DNA from: Agaribacillus aureus
Lineage (GTDB): Bacteria; Bacteroidota; Bacteroidia; Cytophagales; Cyclobacteriaceae
Length of the DNA: 64,000 bases
Direction: 5' to 3'
Assembly (NCBI GenBank): GCA_030442055.1
Contig: JAUJEB010000005.1
Coordinates: 1-64,000, forward strand
Shown here: in pieces, positions 6,843-15,366 of the stretch
Layout: the number at the start of each line of letters is the position of its first letter
How positions within the stretch are numbered: the stretch's first letter is position 1
Program-made: the position numbers and the translations under genes
Notes under the pieces: model-generated
Seen by the model: the letters and a program-made list of their open reading frames with translations, nothing else
Database searches by the model: none
Told to the model about the DNA's origin: nothing

Positions 6843-8411
6843 ATGGGAATAAGAGTTAAACTTATGATCACCATCCTCATTGTAGCTTTAGCAGGTGGAT
6901 TGGTAGGCATCGTCGGTTATCACTCTAATCGCTTAATTGTGTCTTCATACGACGTGGTGTCAAACGAGTCATCTCCCAGGCTTTTTTTATTAAGCAGAAT
7001 CTCCGACCAGGCAAACCGAATACAGGTTGAAGCGATTAGCTATGTGCTATTAAAGCTTACACAATCCGATGTCGAAGATGAATCTGTTTCAAGTGCCTCC
7101 AAACAGTCAAATGAGGAATTGATGGAAATGCAGGAGGCGTCGGAAAGGTTCTCACAATATTTAAAATCTTTGCAGGAAATTGATTGCCTCAATTGTTCCG
7201 AAGAAGATAAAAAATTGGTGTATGGTGAAATTGAAAAGACCTCCTCGCTATTTCTTTCGCTATGCTCCAAATTGGTGGAAGCCGTGGAAAACGGAGAAAC
7301 GAACGAATCTCTTGCTAAACTAAAAAACGAGATGGAAGCGCTGGAGCAAGTGCTACTATCCCTGGTAGCGGAAGAAATTGACAAAGAACACATCATATTG
7401 AAAAAACGAATGGAGACAGCGACCAAAAATGCGCGCTATTCCAACAAGCTCATTTTTCTGATTACCGGGTTAGCTGTTTTTCTAACCATTGTGATGGGAG
7501 CCTTGCTCGCAAATTCTATCGTCAAGCCTATCGTTCAATTAAAAAGTTTTGCGCAGTCCGTCGGGCAAGGAAACCTCGATCAGAAAATGCCTATCAATAG
7601 TAGGGATGAAATAGGGAGCCTATCAAAGTCATTTCAACAAATGATGAAAGATCTCAAACGCACGCTGGAGGAAAAAACCAAGTTGGTAGAGCTGGCAGCT
7701 GAGGCAAAAAACGAGAGGCTTCGCGTTAGCGAACTGAAAAAAAGAAACCAGGAATTGGAACAGTTTGCCTACATTACCAGCCATGATCTAAAGGCACCGT
7801 TAGTTAATATCTCCAGTGTAATTACCATGATTGAGATGAGCGATGAGGTTGACAAGAACACCGCTTTCCTCATGGACAAGATAAAAAGCACCGTGAGCAG
7901 CATGCGGCAAAAAATTGCCAAGCTCAATGAGGTAATTAAACTCAAAAAGAACATGAAGCTTGTACCTCAAACAATTTCACTGTCAGATCATACGCAAGAA
8001 GTACTCAAAAATCTTGAGGCTCAGATTAACGAAACCAATGCCATTGTCAAAACCGATTTTAGCCATTGTGAAACCATTGTTTTTCCATCCATACATTTGC
8101 ATCATATTCTGATTAACCTAATATCCAATGCCTTAAAATATAAAAAACCAGGTGTACCGCCTCTCATCGAGGTCACCAGCGTTAACAGTGAAGGATATGT
8201 TTGCCTGGTGGTCAAAGACAATGGTTTAGGCATAGATCTTGACACCTACGGTTCAAAACTATTTGGCCTGTTTCAGCGATTTCACCTGGCCATAGAAGGT
8301 GATGGTGTTGGTTTACACGTTGTCAAGAGCATAATAGAAAGCCACGGGGGTAAAATTCATGTGGATAGTAAACCAAATGAGGGAACAACCTTTAAAGTTT
8401 ATTTGACTTAA
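6843..8411 (+). CDS. HAMP-domain sensor histidine kinase
   Basis: A 522-residue inner-membrane kinase. Order: membrane helix at 7-27; periplasmic helical sensor of about 170 residues, rich in Glu and Ser and like a four-helix bundle; second helix around 201-223; HAMP domain at ~224-276; coiled coil; HisKA with His314 in the SHDLKAPL box; HATPase_c with an N box NLISNALKY, then KDNGLGID and a late GVGLHVVKSI. It phosphorylates a response regulator, most probably the receiver protein 13 bases downstream. The SHDLKAP box and single receiver partner resemble phytochrome-like pairs without a DNA-binding output. The signal is unknown. Confidence 0.92.
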   Translation: MGIRVKLMITILIVALAGGLVGIVGYHSNRLIVSSYDVVSNESSPRLFLLSRISDQANRIQVEAISYVLLKLTQSDVEDESVSSASKQSNEELMEMQEASERFSQYLKSLQEIDCLNCSEEDKKLVYGEIEKTSSLFLSLCSKLVEAVENGETNESLAKLKNEMEALEQVLLSLVAEEIDKEHIILKKRMETATKNARYSNKLIFLITGLAVFLTIVMGALLANSIVKPIVQLKSFAQSVGQGNLDQKMPINSRDEIGSLSKSFQQMMKDLKRTLEEKTKLVELAAEAKNERLRVSELKKRNQELEQFAYITSHDLKAPLVNISSVITMIEMSDEVDKNTAFLMDKIKSTVSSMRQKIAKLNEVIKLKKNMKLVPQTISLSDHTQEVLKNLEAQINETNAIVKTDFSHCETIVFPSIHLHHILINLISNALKYKKPGVPPLIEVTSVNSEGYVCLVVKDNGLGIDLDTYGSKLFGLFQRFHLAIEGDGVGLHVVKSIIESHGGKIHVDSKPNEGTTFKVYLT

Positions 8412-8424
8412 CCACCGCTTTATT

Positions 8425-8808
8425 ATGAGCAAGATCAAAAGAATACTTCTCGTTGATGACGATAGCCTGACAAATTTGTTTACCAAATTCATATTGGGTC
8501 GATACAATAAAGAACTGGAAATTAATGTCTGCCTGAACGGGGAAGAAGCCATTAATTATCTTCAAACCACGGATTCTCCTCCAGATCTTATTATACTGGA
8601 CATAAATATGCCGCTCATCAATGGGTTTGAATTTTTGGATTGGCAATCCCAAAGCTCTTTTCAGGAAACCTGTGTGGTCATGTACTCAACATCCGACAGA
8701 GAAGAGGACATAAAATTATCGCTGCAGTACAAGCAAGTGGTGGAATATATTGAAAAGCCATTTGATCTTCAGAAAATCAAGGTGCTATTTGACAAGATAG
8801 ATCATTAG
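8425..8808 (+). CDS. Single-domain response regulator
   Basis: A 127-residue CheY/Rcp1-like receiver with no output domain. The acidic pocket is Asp11-Asp13, the phosphoacceptor is Asp59 (LIILDINMP), the switch residue is Ser88 or Thr89 in VMYSTS, and the conserved lysine is Lys111 (EKPF). The gene starts 13 bases after the sensor kinase stop, so the two are an operon and likely a cognate pair. With no effector domain, it must act by protein-protein contact or in a phosphorelay. Confidence 0.93.
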   Translation: MSKIKRILLVDDDSLTNLFTKFILGRYNKELEINVCLNGEEAINYLQTTDSPPDLIILDINMPLINGFEFLDWQSQSSFQETCVVMYSTSDREEDIKLSLQYKQVVEYIEKPFDLQKIKVLFDKIDH

Positions 8809-8845
8809 GTTTTTATATTTTAAAGCGCTAAATCAATACCGGAAA

Positions 8846-8879
8846 GTCAAACATCGAATCTGATTATCGCATGTTTGAC
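8846..8879. terminator. Hairpin after the kinase/receiver operon
   Basis: Perfect 9-base arms GTCAAACAT and ATGTTTGAC with a 16-base loop lie 37 bases after the response regulator stop. No run of T follows directly, so this is a possible terminator or an RNA-stabilising hairpin. Confidence 0.4.
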
Positions 8880-8958
8880 CCGAATCTATTATATTTAAGG
8901 AAAGGGAATAAAAAGAATTTTTACATTTTTTCAATCAGCACAAGACTTCAATGAGGAT

Positions 8959-10058
8959 GTGTATAAAACCGACCATTTCATGAATTTTTTACCTGCCCAT
9001 GAGCTGCTCCCCTATTATCAATATAAGAAACAGCAGGCCGTTCCGTTTGACCCAAAGGCTATAGCTAATTTACCTGACAATATCAGAGACCAGTTTAAAA
9101 AGGAGGCATCTACGGGATATGAGGAATTTTTGATAGCATTTAAGAACCCCTGTATCATTGAGCCAAAGTCCGGGTGGGTATTAACTGAAGACTTCAGGAC
9201 AATTGCGGAATCCCGTCCATATGGAAGATCCGTTTTACCTGAATTTTTGCCTGCTATCACGGCCGGGCAATATGATGAGGTATCAAAAGTACAAATTGAA
9301 GAAGCCGTGGTTCTTTATGAAGGATGTGAAAATTATTTTCATTTTTTGAATGAATTTGTGGGCAGGCTCATATTGCTTGATCAGCTCGGCGTTCCGAGAG
9401 ATATCCCCATAATCATTCCCGAAAAGATGAAAGAGATCACGTTCGTAAATCAGTTTTTTGATCTGCTGCCTGACCTGTTCAGCCGTAACTGGGTATATCA
9501 GCCTCCTGATGTATTCTACAGGATAAAGAAATGTACTTATCTTGTTCAAGTCATGAAACACAACAGGAGAAACCTAGCCAGCCTGGCAGAGGGATCTTCA
9601 GCTGCTGTTGAAGACTTCCATAAAGCCGATCAGGACCTGCACCTTTTTATCACCAGGAGCAAAATTTCAGGCAGAGGATTGTTAAATATGGATAAGATCG
9701 AGGCAGTTGCTTTAAAACATGGTTTTACAATAATTGATCCTGAACAGGAAAGTGTTGAAAAACAAATAAAACTTTTCAGTCGTGCAAGACACGTTATCGG
9801 CCCTCATGGTGCAGGAAATGTTAACCTGGTTTTCAGAGGGGACAAACCTTTAAAGCTACTGGAGATTTTCCCTGAAAATTTCATTAAAGGAACATACTTT
9901 TTTTATGTTAGAATTTTGGCTATGAGTACGAGGCATTATTGGGAGGCCCCATAGCAGAGACTAAACTTACCGTATCGGCATCCGCCGTCAAGTTAAAGGG
10001 AGAATTTTACCTGTCACCGGATGCATTCGAGCGTAAGGTTGTTTCCTTTTTTGATTAA
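8959..10058 (+). pseudogene. GT61-type glycosyltransferase, copy 1, 3' end broken
   Basis: The readable frame (8959-9954, GTG start, or ATG 8980) encodes 331 residues of a DUF563/glycosyltransferase-61-like protein. GCENYFHFLNEFVGRL is near residue 122, and the family's nucleotide-sugar-site motif GPHGAG near 281. Compared with copy 2 (11827-12636) the run of T at 9898-9904 has seven instead of eight, which shifts the frame into a foreign tail ending YWEAP. A CAG codon is also TAG two codons later, so restoring the T would not restore the protein. About 50 C-terminal residues are lost; the original frame would end at 10058. Residual activity cannot be judged. Confidence 0.75.
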
Positions 10059-10166
10059 AATTCTTCTTAGCAGCGATATGGAATACATGCTGGCATTTAT
10101 CGTAACCCGAAACGGTTTTATCTTGTCCTATTGGTCTTAGGACCGCTTCGCTAATCCTAAGACCGG
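9322..10166 (+). repeat. Direct duplication, copy 1 (~845 bp)
   Basis: From GGATGTGAA at 9322 to just past the hairpin at 10164, the sequence matches 11887-12732 in the same orientation with only scattered substitutions (about ten amino-acid changes in ~200 shared residues) and one T missing. The copies are 2.56 kb apart. No terminal inverted repeats, transposase or clear target duplication were seen, so it looks like a segmental duplication rather than a transposon. Confidence 0.88.
10133..10164. repeat. Hairpin closing duplication copy 1
   Basis: Perfect 10-base arms GGTCTTAGGA and TCCTAAGACC enclose a 12-base loop containing CCGCTTCGC. The same structure closes the other copy at 12699-12730, and the homology stops within two bases of it. 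It could be a terminator without a T-run or a dispersed palindrome that served as a recombination end. Confidence 0.6.
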
Positions 10167-10623
10167 TGGGGGTAGTCAGCTTAAGTTTTTGAAAATCAAA
10201 CAAAGCTGAGATAGAATGAAAGGGAGAGCGAGAATGAAGTAAATCAGAATGAAAGCTCGGTTCATGTGAATACTTTGTTAGATTGTACTTAGACAATAGA
10301 AGTCCTACACAAAAACGCCCCCACTCCCAACTAAAAATTGATTTTTTATGGTTAAATTTTTACTTTTATTTAGCAGATAGATAAAAATTGTATCTATAAT
10401 GTGAACTAATATCTTTTAATGCACTGATTATTAGCCTATAAGAAATTTTTTGGGAGGTAATTACAGAGTGTCACGCGAGGAGAGATATTTTTAAATGATT
10501 GAGGCAATTGCCACTACATACAGCTTTTGAGCTGGATTTTTTTACGGGTAAAACCCTAACATCAATCTTCTGAACCGGTCATTTATTGTAAAAGACCCGT
10601 TGCTAACCTGAAAATCAGCTACT
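10167..10623. other. Gene-free region between duplication copy 1 and the exported-protein pair
   Basis: About 460 AT-rich bases with no credible gene. A purine-rich section around 10195-10265 repeats GAATGAA several times (GAATGAAAG, GAATGAAGT, GAATGAAAG). The part just before 10624 should hold the promoter of the exported protein, but no clear element is recognisable. Confidence 0.4.
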
Positions 10624-11025
10624 ATGAAAAACAAAAAATTCCTGTTATTACTTACTTTTTTATTGCTGTCATTTTTTGAGGTAGATATCCTACCTGAAAA
10701 AACGACTACACGAATGTTTACGTTTAATTTTAAAAGTGTTATCGCGCAGGAGGAAGAACCGGAGAAGAAGAAGATACATCCGGAATTTCCTGAATGGCAT
10801 AGTTTCGACTATTACTGCGATTTTTTTGAAGATGGCAAAATGAAAAGAGCATCCTGGAATGCCGGCCCGCAAGGAGTGTGGGGCCGTACCCGTGCCTGTG
10901 GGATGTCTTACAGGAAAAATGGCAAGTGGGAAATGCAGTGGAGCAGAACAGAGCCCGCATGTGATTCAAAAGTATTTGAAGAAGCCTGTGGAGGTAATTA
11001 CAAAGAAGTAGCGACTGACAATTAA
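10624..11025 (+). CDS. Small secreted cysteine-containing hypothetical protein
   Basis: A 133-residue protein that is not recognised. A lysine-rich start and a long hydrophobic stretch (residues 1-18) form a signal peptide; a processing point near VIAQEEEPEKKK around residue 40 would give a mature part of ~90 residues. The mature part has four cysteines (FDYYCDFF, RTRACGMS, EPACDSK, EEACGGN) that could form two disulfides and is rich in Trp. The architecture, a small precursor with a late Cys-rich module, resembles secreted peptides of Bacteroidota, but no family is claimed. A lipoprotein gene follows 32 bases later, so the two are probably one transcript. Confidence 0.65.
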   Translation: MKNKKFLLLLTFLLLSFFEVDILPEKTTTRMFTFNFKSVIAQEEEPEKKKIHPEFPEWHSFDYYCDFFEDGKMKRASWNAGPQGVWGRTRACGMSYRKNGKWEMQWSRTEPACDSKVFEEACGGNYKEVATDN

Positions 11026-11057
11026 ACTCGAATAGAAAACTGAAAAAAATAAATATC

Positions 11058-11753
11058 ATGAAAAATTATATATTCTTCATCTTGCTAATATCCCTCATCG
11101 CCTGTGATAATGCTTCGGAGGAGACCCCTGCTAAAAGTAAACTGTCACTGGAAGAGCAGTTTCTGAATGGAACCGATCCCGTTCGATTTCCTTATAGTGT
11201 CACAACTCCCGAGGCATTAGAAGTACCATCCTCGTTTGAGCCGGGGGTGCTAGTGAAAGTAGTAATAGATCCGAAAAAGGTTGAACCTCCGAAGATGGAA
11301 AAAACCAATTTCATACTTTCCAATGAAAAGTTATTTGACAATTTTAATTATAACAATACCGCTGAGTGGAAAGCTATAGATAAGCTGGCCCGAAAAGTGT
11401 TTAGTGAATACAGGGGAAATATCAGGTATTACCATGAACCGCAAATTGTCTCCAACATCATGTTAGACAAGTATCTTTCCAAACTACCCCAAACAAAAGA
11501 GGTTCAGGAAGCCACCAAATACTACCTGGAAGTCTTAACGGATTATCAAAACGGTGAGCTGGCCGTAATAAGCGGGGCCATCGACCGGCTGGAAGGGTTC
11601 GTGGATAACGACCAATTAAATGATTACATTTCCGGTACACTGAAGGCAAGAGAATACGACTTCGCTAATTGGAGTGATGATCCCAAAGTTGAACGGGATT
11701 TAAAAGCATACCGCAAGCTGCAAAATCGGATTTCTAAAAATTTGGACAATTAG
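11058..11753 (+). CDS. Hypothetical lipoprotein
   Basis: A 231-residue protein with a clear lipobox: the hydrophobic start ends in LIAC at residue 16, followed by DNASEE, an acidic stretch compatible with surface export in Bacteroidota. The mature protein is charged and mostly helical with no recognised domain or catalytic motif. It follows the secreted Cys-containing protein by 32 bases and precedes the truncated glycosyltransferase copy. Both genes lie inside the interval flanked by the two duplication copies, so that interval may have a common history. The function is unknown. Confidence 0.65.
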   Translation: MKNYIFFILLISLIACDNASEETPAKSKLSLEEQFLNGTDPVRFPYSVTTPEALEVPSSFEPGVLVKVVIDPKKVEPPKMEKTNFILSNEKLFDNFNYNNTAEWKAIDKLARKVFSEYRGNIRYYHEPQIVSNIMLDKYLSKLPQTKEVQEATKYYLEVLTDYQNGELAVISGAIDRLEGFVDNDQLNDYISGTLKAREYDFANWSDDPKVERDLKAYRKLQNRISKNLDN

Positions 11754-11826
11754 TTTAATTTCACCGGTCTTAATGGTCAATTATAGGGTGCATGAAGAAT
11801 GGCTTGTGATCCTATGATCCGACAAA

Positions 11827-12636
11827 GTGGCTAGGCAGCGCTATCTTCTGTTTGTTGGGGCTCTGGTATGTCAGTCATCAATTAAGGGATGTGAAAATTA
11901 TTTTCATTTTTTGAATGAATTTGTGGGCAGGCTCATATTGCTTGATCAGCTAGGCGTTCCGAGAGATATCCCCATAATCGTTCCTGAAAAGATGAAAGAG
12001 ATCACATTCGTAAATCAGTTTTTTGATCTGCTGCCTGACCTGTTCAGCCGTAACTGGGTATATCAGCCTCCCGATGTATTCTACAGGATAGAGAAATGTA
12101 CTTACCTTGTTCAAGTCATGAAACACAACAGGAGAAACCTAGCCAGCCTGGCAGAGGGATCTTCAGTCGTTGTTGACGACATCCATAAAGCCGATCAGGA
12201 CCTGCACCTTTTTATCACCAGGAACAAAATTTCAGGCAGAGGATTGTTAAATATGGATGAAATCGAGGCAGTTGCTTTAAAACATGGTTTTACAATAATT
12301 GACCCTGAACAGGAAAGTGTTGAAGAACAAATAAAACTTTTCAGTCGTGCGAAACATGTTATCGGCCCCCACGGCGCAGGCAATGTTAACCTGGTTTTCA
12401 GAGGAGACAAACCTTTAAAGCTACTGGAGATTTTCCCTGAAAATTTTATTAAAGGAACATACTTTTTTTTATGTCAGAATTTTGGCTATGAGTACGAGGC
12501 ATTATTGGGAGACCCCATAGCAGAGACTAAACTTACCGTATCAGCATCCGCTGTCAAGTTAAAGGGAGAATTTTACCTGTCACCTGATGCATTTGAGCGT
12601 AAGGTTGTTTCATTTTTTGATAAAAATTCTTCTTAG
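11827..12636 (+). pseudogene. GT61-type glycosyltransferase, copy 2, 5' truncated
   Basis: From residue 20 of the open frame this is a near-identical copy of the GT61-like protein at 8959, including GPHGAG. It keeps the intact C-terminus that copy 1 has lost (through the ERKVVSFFDKNSS end). The first ~120 residues of copy 1 are absent; upstream are unrelated bases read as MARQRYLLFVGALVCQSSIK from a GTG. Homology begins exactly at GGATGTGAA, 11887. Without its own N-terminal region or promoter it is probably not expressed as an enzyme, but it is an intact sequence donor for repair of copy 1. Confidence 0.75.
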
Positions 12637-12732
12637 CGGCGATATGGAATACATGCTGGTATTTATCGTTACCTGAAACGGTTTTATCTTGTCCTATTGG
12701 TCTTAGGACCGCTTCGCTAATCCTAAGACCAG
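11887..12732 (+). repeat. Direct duplication, copy 2 (~846 bp)
   Basis: Matches 9322-10166 end to end, including the non-coding tail with the GGTCTTAGGA hairpin (12699-12730). It is one base longer because its T-run at 12463-12470 has eight T rather than seven. Confidence 0.88.
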
Positions 12733-12792
12733 TGGATCTATGTGGCAAAAGAGGGTAGCTGGCAGCTTAAAGCAAACGAAAGTTTAGTGAGA

Positions 12793-13986
12793 CTATGCTT
12801 TATACCTATTCTTATCCGCCTGCATTTGATTTTCAGTATCTTCAATTAAATCAAATAATCCGTGTGTTTTTGGATCAATCTCCCTGGCTTTATGAAAGAA
12901 TTCTATAGCACGTTGCAATTCTCCTTTTTCCATATGGTATATCCCTAAATTTTTATAAGCATAGGAATTGTTACCATCTAATTGCATCGATTTTTCTATA
13001 TCACCCAAGCCTTCCTTTTCATTCCCCATTTTAATCTTTGATAATCCACGATTGTTGTAAGCATGTGCAAATTTTGGATTAAGCTCAATAGCTTTGTCAA
13101 AATCTTTCATGGCACTTTCATACTGTCCAATCAAATTAAATGTATATCCGCGATTGTTTAAAGAATAAAAATTGTCTGGATTCATTTTCAACGATTTATT
13201 ATAGAGCTCCAGGGCCTTCGAATGTTCTTCTGAATAAGAATATGCTAATGCATAGTTACAATAGTCATCAGCGGTAAGTTCAGTTATGGTTTGGAGTTGA
13301 CTAAATAATTCAAAGGCCTTTTCAAAATTCTCATCTTTTATGTACATCGTTGCGCCCATTCTGAGAAGGTTTATATCCTTCTTTTTTGCATACGTTTCTT
13401 CAAAAAACTTAATCCCCTCCTTAGTATTGTTATTTGAATGATACTCATTTAGCTTAATTAATTCTTTACAAACCCCCTTGTAACTTTTTAGAAGTTTTAA
13501 TGTTTGACCATCGTTGTAGGTCATGGAACCATCATGTAAAAATATGGGGTCTTCGTTGGGCCTGATGTTTTGAAAAAAATCTAAGAGGGATGAAAAAAAC
13601 AGGAATATTGCAATAATCTTAATTACACCATGTGGATTCGGGTCGACCAGAAGAAACAGGCAGATAAAAGTTGTAATCAATGACGCCAAAGGCCCTGCTA
13701 AAGTAAATAGGTAATTTCGTAACAGGGTTATTTGAGTTGCGTTTGAAACACATAAACCATGGCTCCATAATAGTGGGTTGTACTTGAAATGAACTTTTAA
13801 TCTGCCAATACCGAAATGGAAGCCTTTCTTTGGATCACCATGCGATCCTATGTAGATTGAGATATTGCCTTTTAAAAGGATTAATCCGGCAAGTGCATGA
13901 CCCATTTCATGGATAGCCACACTAATAACCCTGGTTAAGGCTATAAGTAAAATAAAGGTTATTAAGATTAACAGAAAATTCTCCAT
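12793..13986 (-). CDS. M50-like membrane metalloprotease fused to TPR repeats
   Basis: A 397-residue protein starting MENFLLILITF; an ATG at 14031 is also open, but the later one gives a clean first membrane helix. The zinc motif is His26-Glu27-x-x-His30 (HEMGHALAG) within the first helix, as in site-2 protease-like M50 peptidases and their loosely related minimal forms. About three more hydrophobic segments follow up to residue ~155. From ~200 to the end are at least five tetratricopeptide repeats (NPDNFYSLNNRGYTFNLIGQ and similar). This suggests an intramembrane or membrane-embedded protease with a cytoplasmic protein-binding tail. The third M50 ligand (usually in an NPDG-type motif) is not evident, so activity is uncertain. 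It is transcribed alone. Confidence 0.75.
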   Translation of the reverse strand: MENFLLILITFILLIALTRVISVAIHEMGHALAGLILLKGNISIYIGSHGDPKKGFHFGIGRLKVHFKYNPLLWSHGLCVSNATQITLLRNYLFTLAGPLASLITTFICLFLLVDPNPHGVIKIIAIFLFFSSLLDFFQNIRPNEDPIFLHDGSMTYNDGQTLKLLKSYKGVCKELIKLNEYHSNNNTKEGIKFFEETYAKKKDINLLRMGATMYIKDENFEKAFELFSQLQTITELTADDYCNYALAYSYSEEHSKALELYNKSLKMNPDNFYSLNNRGYTFNLIGQYESAMKDFDKAIELNPKFAHAYNNRGLSKIKMGNEKEGLGDIEKSMQLDGNNSYAYKNLGIYHMEKGELQRAIEFFHKAREIDPKTHGLFDLIEDTENQMQADKNRYKA

Positions 13987-14300
13987 TCCATATTTATGGT
14001 AAATACATTTGAGTACATACCCGTACTCCACCTTTACACTAAATCTAACAGATTTTTTATCTTTTTGAAATTATTCACAATAACATAGGTGTTTATTTCT
14101 GTAGTCTAATGGTATGGTTTATTTTGAGGGTTTCGTGAGACTTTTAACAATCAATTTATTTAAGGTGACCCAGCCATCTACAAAATTATTCCGGTATCGA
14201 TTGATTCAAGTTCATAACAGGACCTATTTGTATTGTATTTAAAAATAAACGTCCAAAGTCCATTGCCAAAAATTGTCCCAATTTTGTCCCCCTTAAAACC

Positions 14301-14331
14301 AAAAAACCCTGACAACCAATTAGTTATCAGG
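14301..14331 (-). terminator. Terminator of the tRNA transcript
   Basis: On the minus strand CCTGATAAC and GTTGTCAGG form a 9-base stem (one T-G pair) with a TAATTG loop, followed by GTTTTTT, just after tRNA-Leu. The rest of 14032-14300 holds no gene. Confidence 0.85.
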
Positions 14332-14339
14332 ATTTTAAG

Positions 14340-14423
14340 TACCAGGGGCGGGACTTGAACCCGCACGGCCCGAGGGCCACAAGATTTTAAGTCTTGCGTG
14401 TCTACCAATTCCACCACCCCGGC
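14340..14423 (-). tRNA. tRNA-Leu (anticodon UAA)
   Basis: The minus strand folds as a class II tRNA of 84 nt: 7-bp acceptor stem (GCCGGGG with CCCTGGT), a D-arm with TGGTAGAC, anticodon stem-loop with loop CTTAAAA giving anticodon TAA, a long variable arm (GGCCCTCGGGCC) and T-arm GCGGGTTCAAGTCCCGC. CCA is not encoded. It lies 37 bases downstream of tRNA-Gly in the same direction and shares a terminator with it. Confidence 0.95.
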
Positions 14424-14460
14424 AGCGACTATGATTACTTATAGCCATAAATAAAAAAAG

Positions 14461-14533
<73 letters not shown>

Positions 14534-14780
14534 TTAATGCTCCCTAACTATGTCAGTTAAAGGGATTGCAAATTTAAGTAACCACAGGTAATTTGCAATA
14601 GCTTTTTTCAAAAATATTGCCCCCCTGCCCGTTTACTCCCACAATGCCACAGTTAATTGATGAAATTAGTCCCCAAAAATTGGTATTATGCCCCTGGGGT
14701 CTCCTTTATTGCCGAATTATTTCCTAATTTGTAATACAAATCCAGCTAATCTACCAACGATCCATTTAAACAAACAGACT

Positions 14781-15344
14781 ATGAGAGTTTTTTATACACC
14801 GTTAATAATTATCTTGTTTCTTTCCGCCCTGGTCAGGGCCGACGATGACCCTGGAAAGAAAGCCAGGAAAGCTTCCAAAACCCTAGCAACGGACTTTGCC
14901 AGGAACTATGTGCCTGTGCTGGAAACAGCCAAGACAATTACGCTGGCAGTTGCCGAAGCCATGCCAAAGGAAAAATATACATACAAACCTATGGAGATCA
15001 GCAAAACGTTTGGGCAACAAATGGTGCATATTGCTTATACAATCACCATTCTGGAGGAAACGCATATACAGGGAAAAGAGCTGGCCTTTCAGGAACCTTC
15101 AGCCGAGGGTAAATCCAAGGAGGAAATCAAAAATATGCTGGTGAAAGCTTTTGATCAGCTAATTGCGTCAGCCAAGGCCATTTCCAGCCAGGACCTTAAA
15201 ACGCCTGTCAACCTCTCTGATGCCAGGGTATTGTCTAAACAATATGTCTACGTGTTTATTCATGATCATCTGACCAATCATCGAGCCAAGGCTAATTTGT
15301 ATGTGCGCATGAATGGCATTGAGCCACCGGCATACGGATTTTAA
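14781..15344 (+). CDS. Exported DinB-family protein
   Basis: A 187-residue protein with a signal peptide (1-20, cut near LVRADDD) followed by a DinB/YfiT-like four-helix bundle. Expected metal ligands are the histidine in QQMVHIAY and the pair in FIHDHLTNHRAKANLYVR near the C-terminus, matching the family's HxxxH ending. DinB-like proteins are putative metal-dependent enzymes, often thiol transferases; the substrate here is unknown. ATG 14781 is chosen because the signal peptide begins there; a longer frame from 14688 is open but unlikely. An exported DinB protein is less common than the cytoplasmic form. Confidence 0.82.
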   Translation: MRVFYTPLIIILFLSALVRADDDPGKKARKASKTLATDFARNYVPVLETAKTITLAVAEAMPKEKYTYKPMEISKTFGQQMVHIAYTITILEETHIQGKELAFQEPSAEGKSKEEIKNMLVKAFDQLIASAKAISSQDLKTPVNLSDARVLSKQYVYVFIHDHLTNHRAKANLYVRMNGIEPPAYGF

Positions 15345-15366
15345 AGGTAATCAGCATTTATTCCAG

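Noticed and set aside
9898-9904. Phase-variable T-run in the GT61 gene (T7 in copy 1, T8 in copy 2).
   Set aside because: Adding the missing T to copy 1 leads into TAG two codons later, because CAG in copy 2 is TAG in copy 1. Simple slippage could not restore the protein.
9988-10296. Minus-strand open frames at 9988-10296 and 12554-12748 with almost the same product.
   Set aside because: They look conserved only because they lie opposite the duplicated GT61 tail and hairpin; they are antisense shadows.
9322-12732. Composite transposon flanked by the two GT61 copies.
   Set aside because: No transposase, terminal inverted repeats or target duplication was seen; the copies are fragments of an ordinary gene.
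14178-14423. Minus-strand frame beginning MVELVDTQDLKSCGPRAVRV.
   Set aside because: This is translated tRNA-Leu, a well-known false gene.
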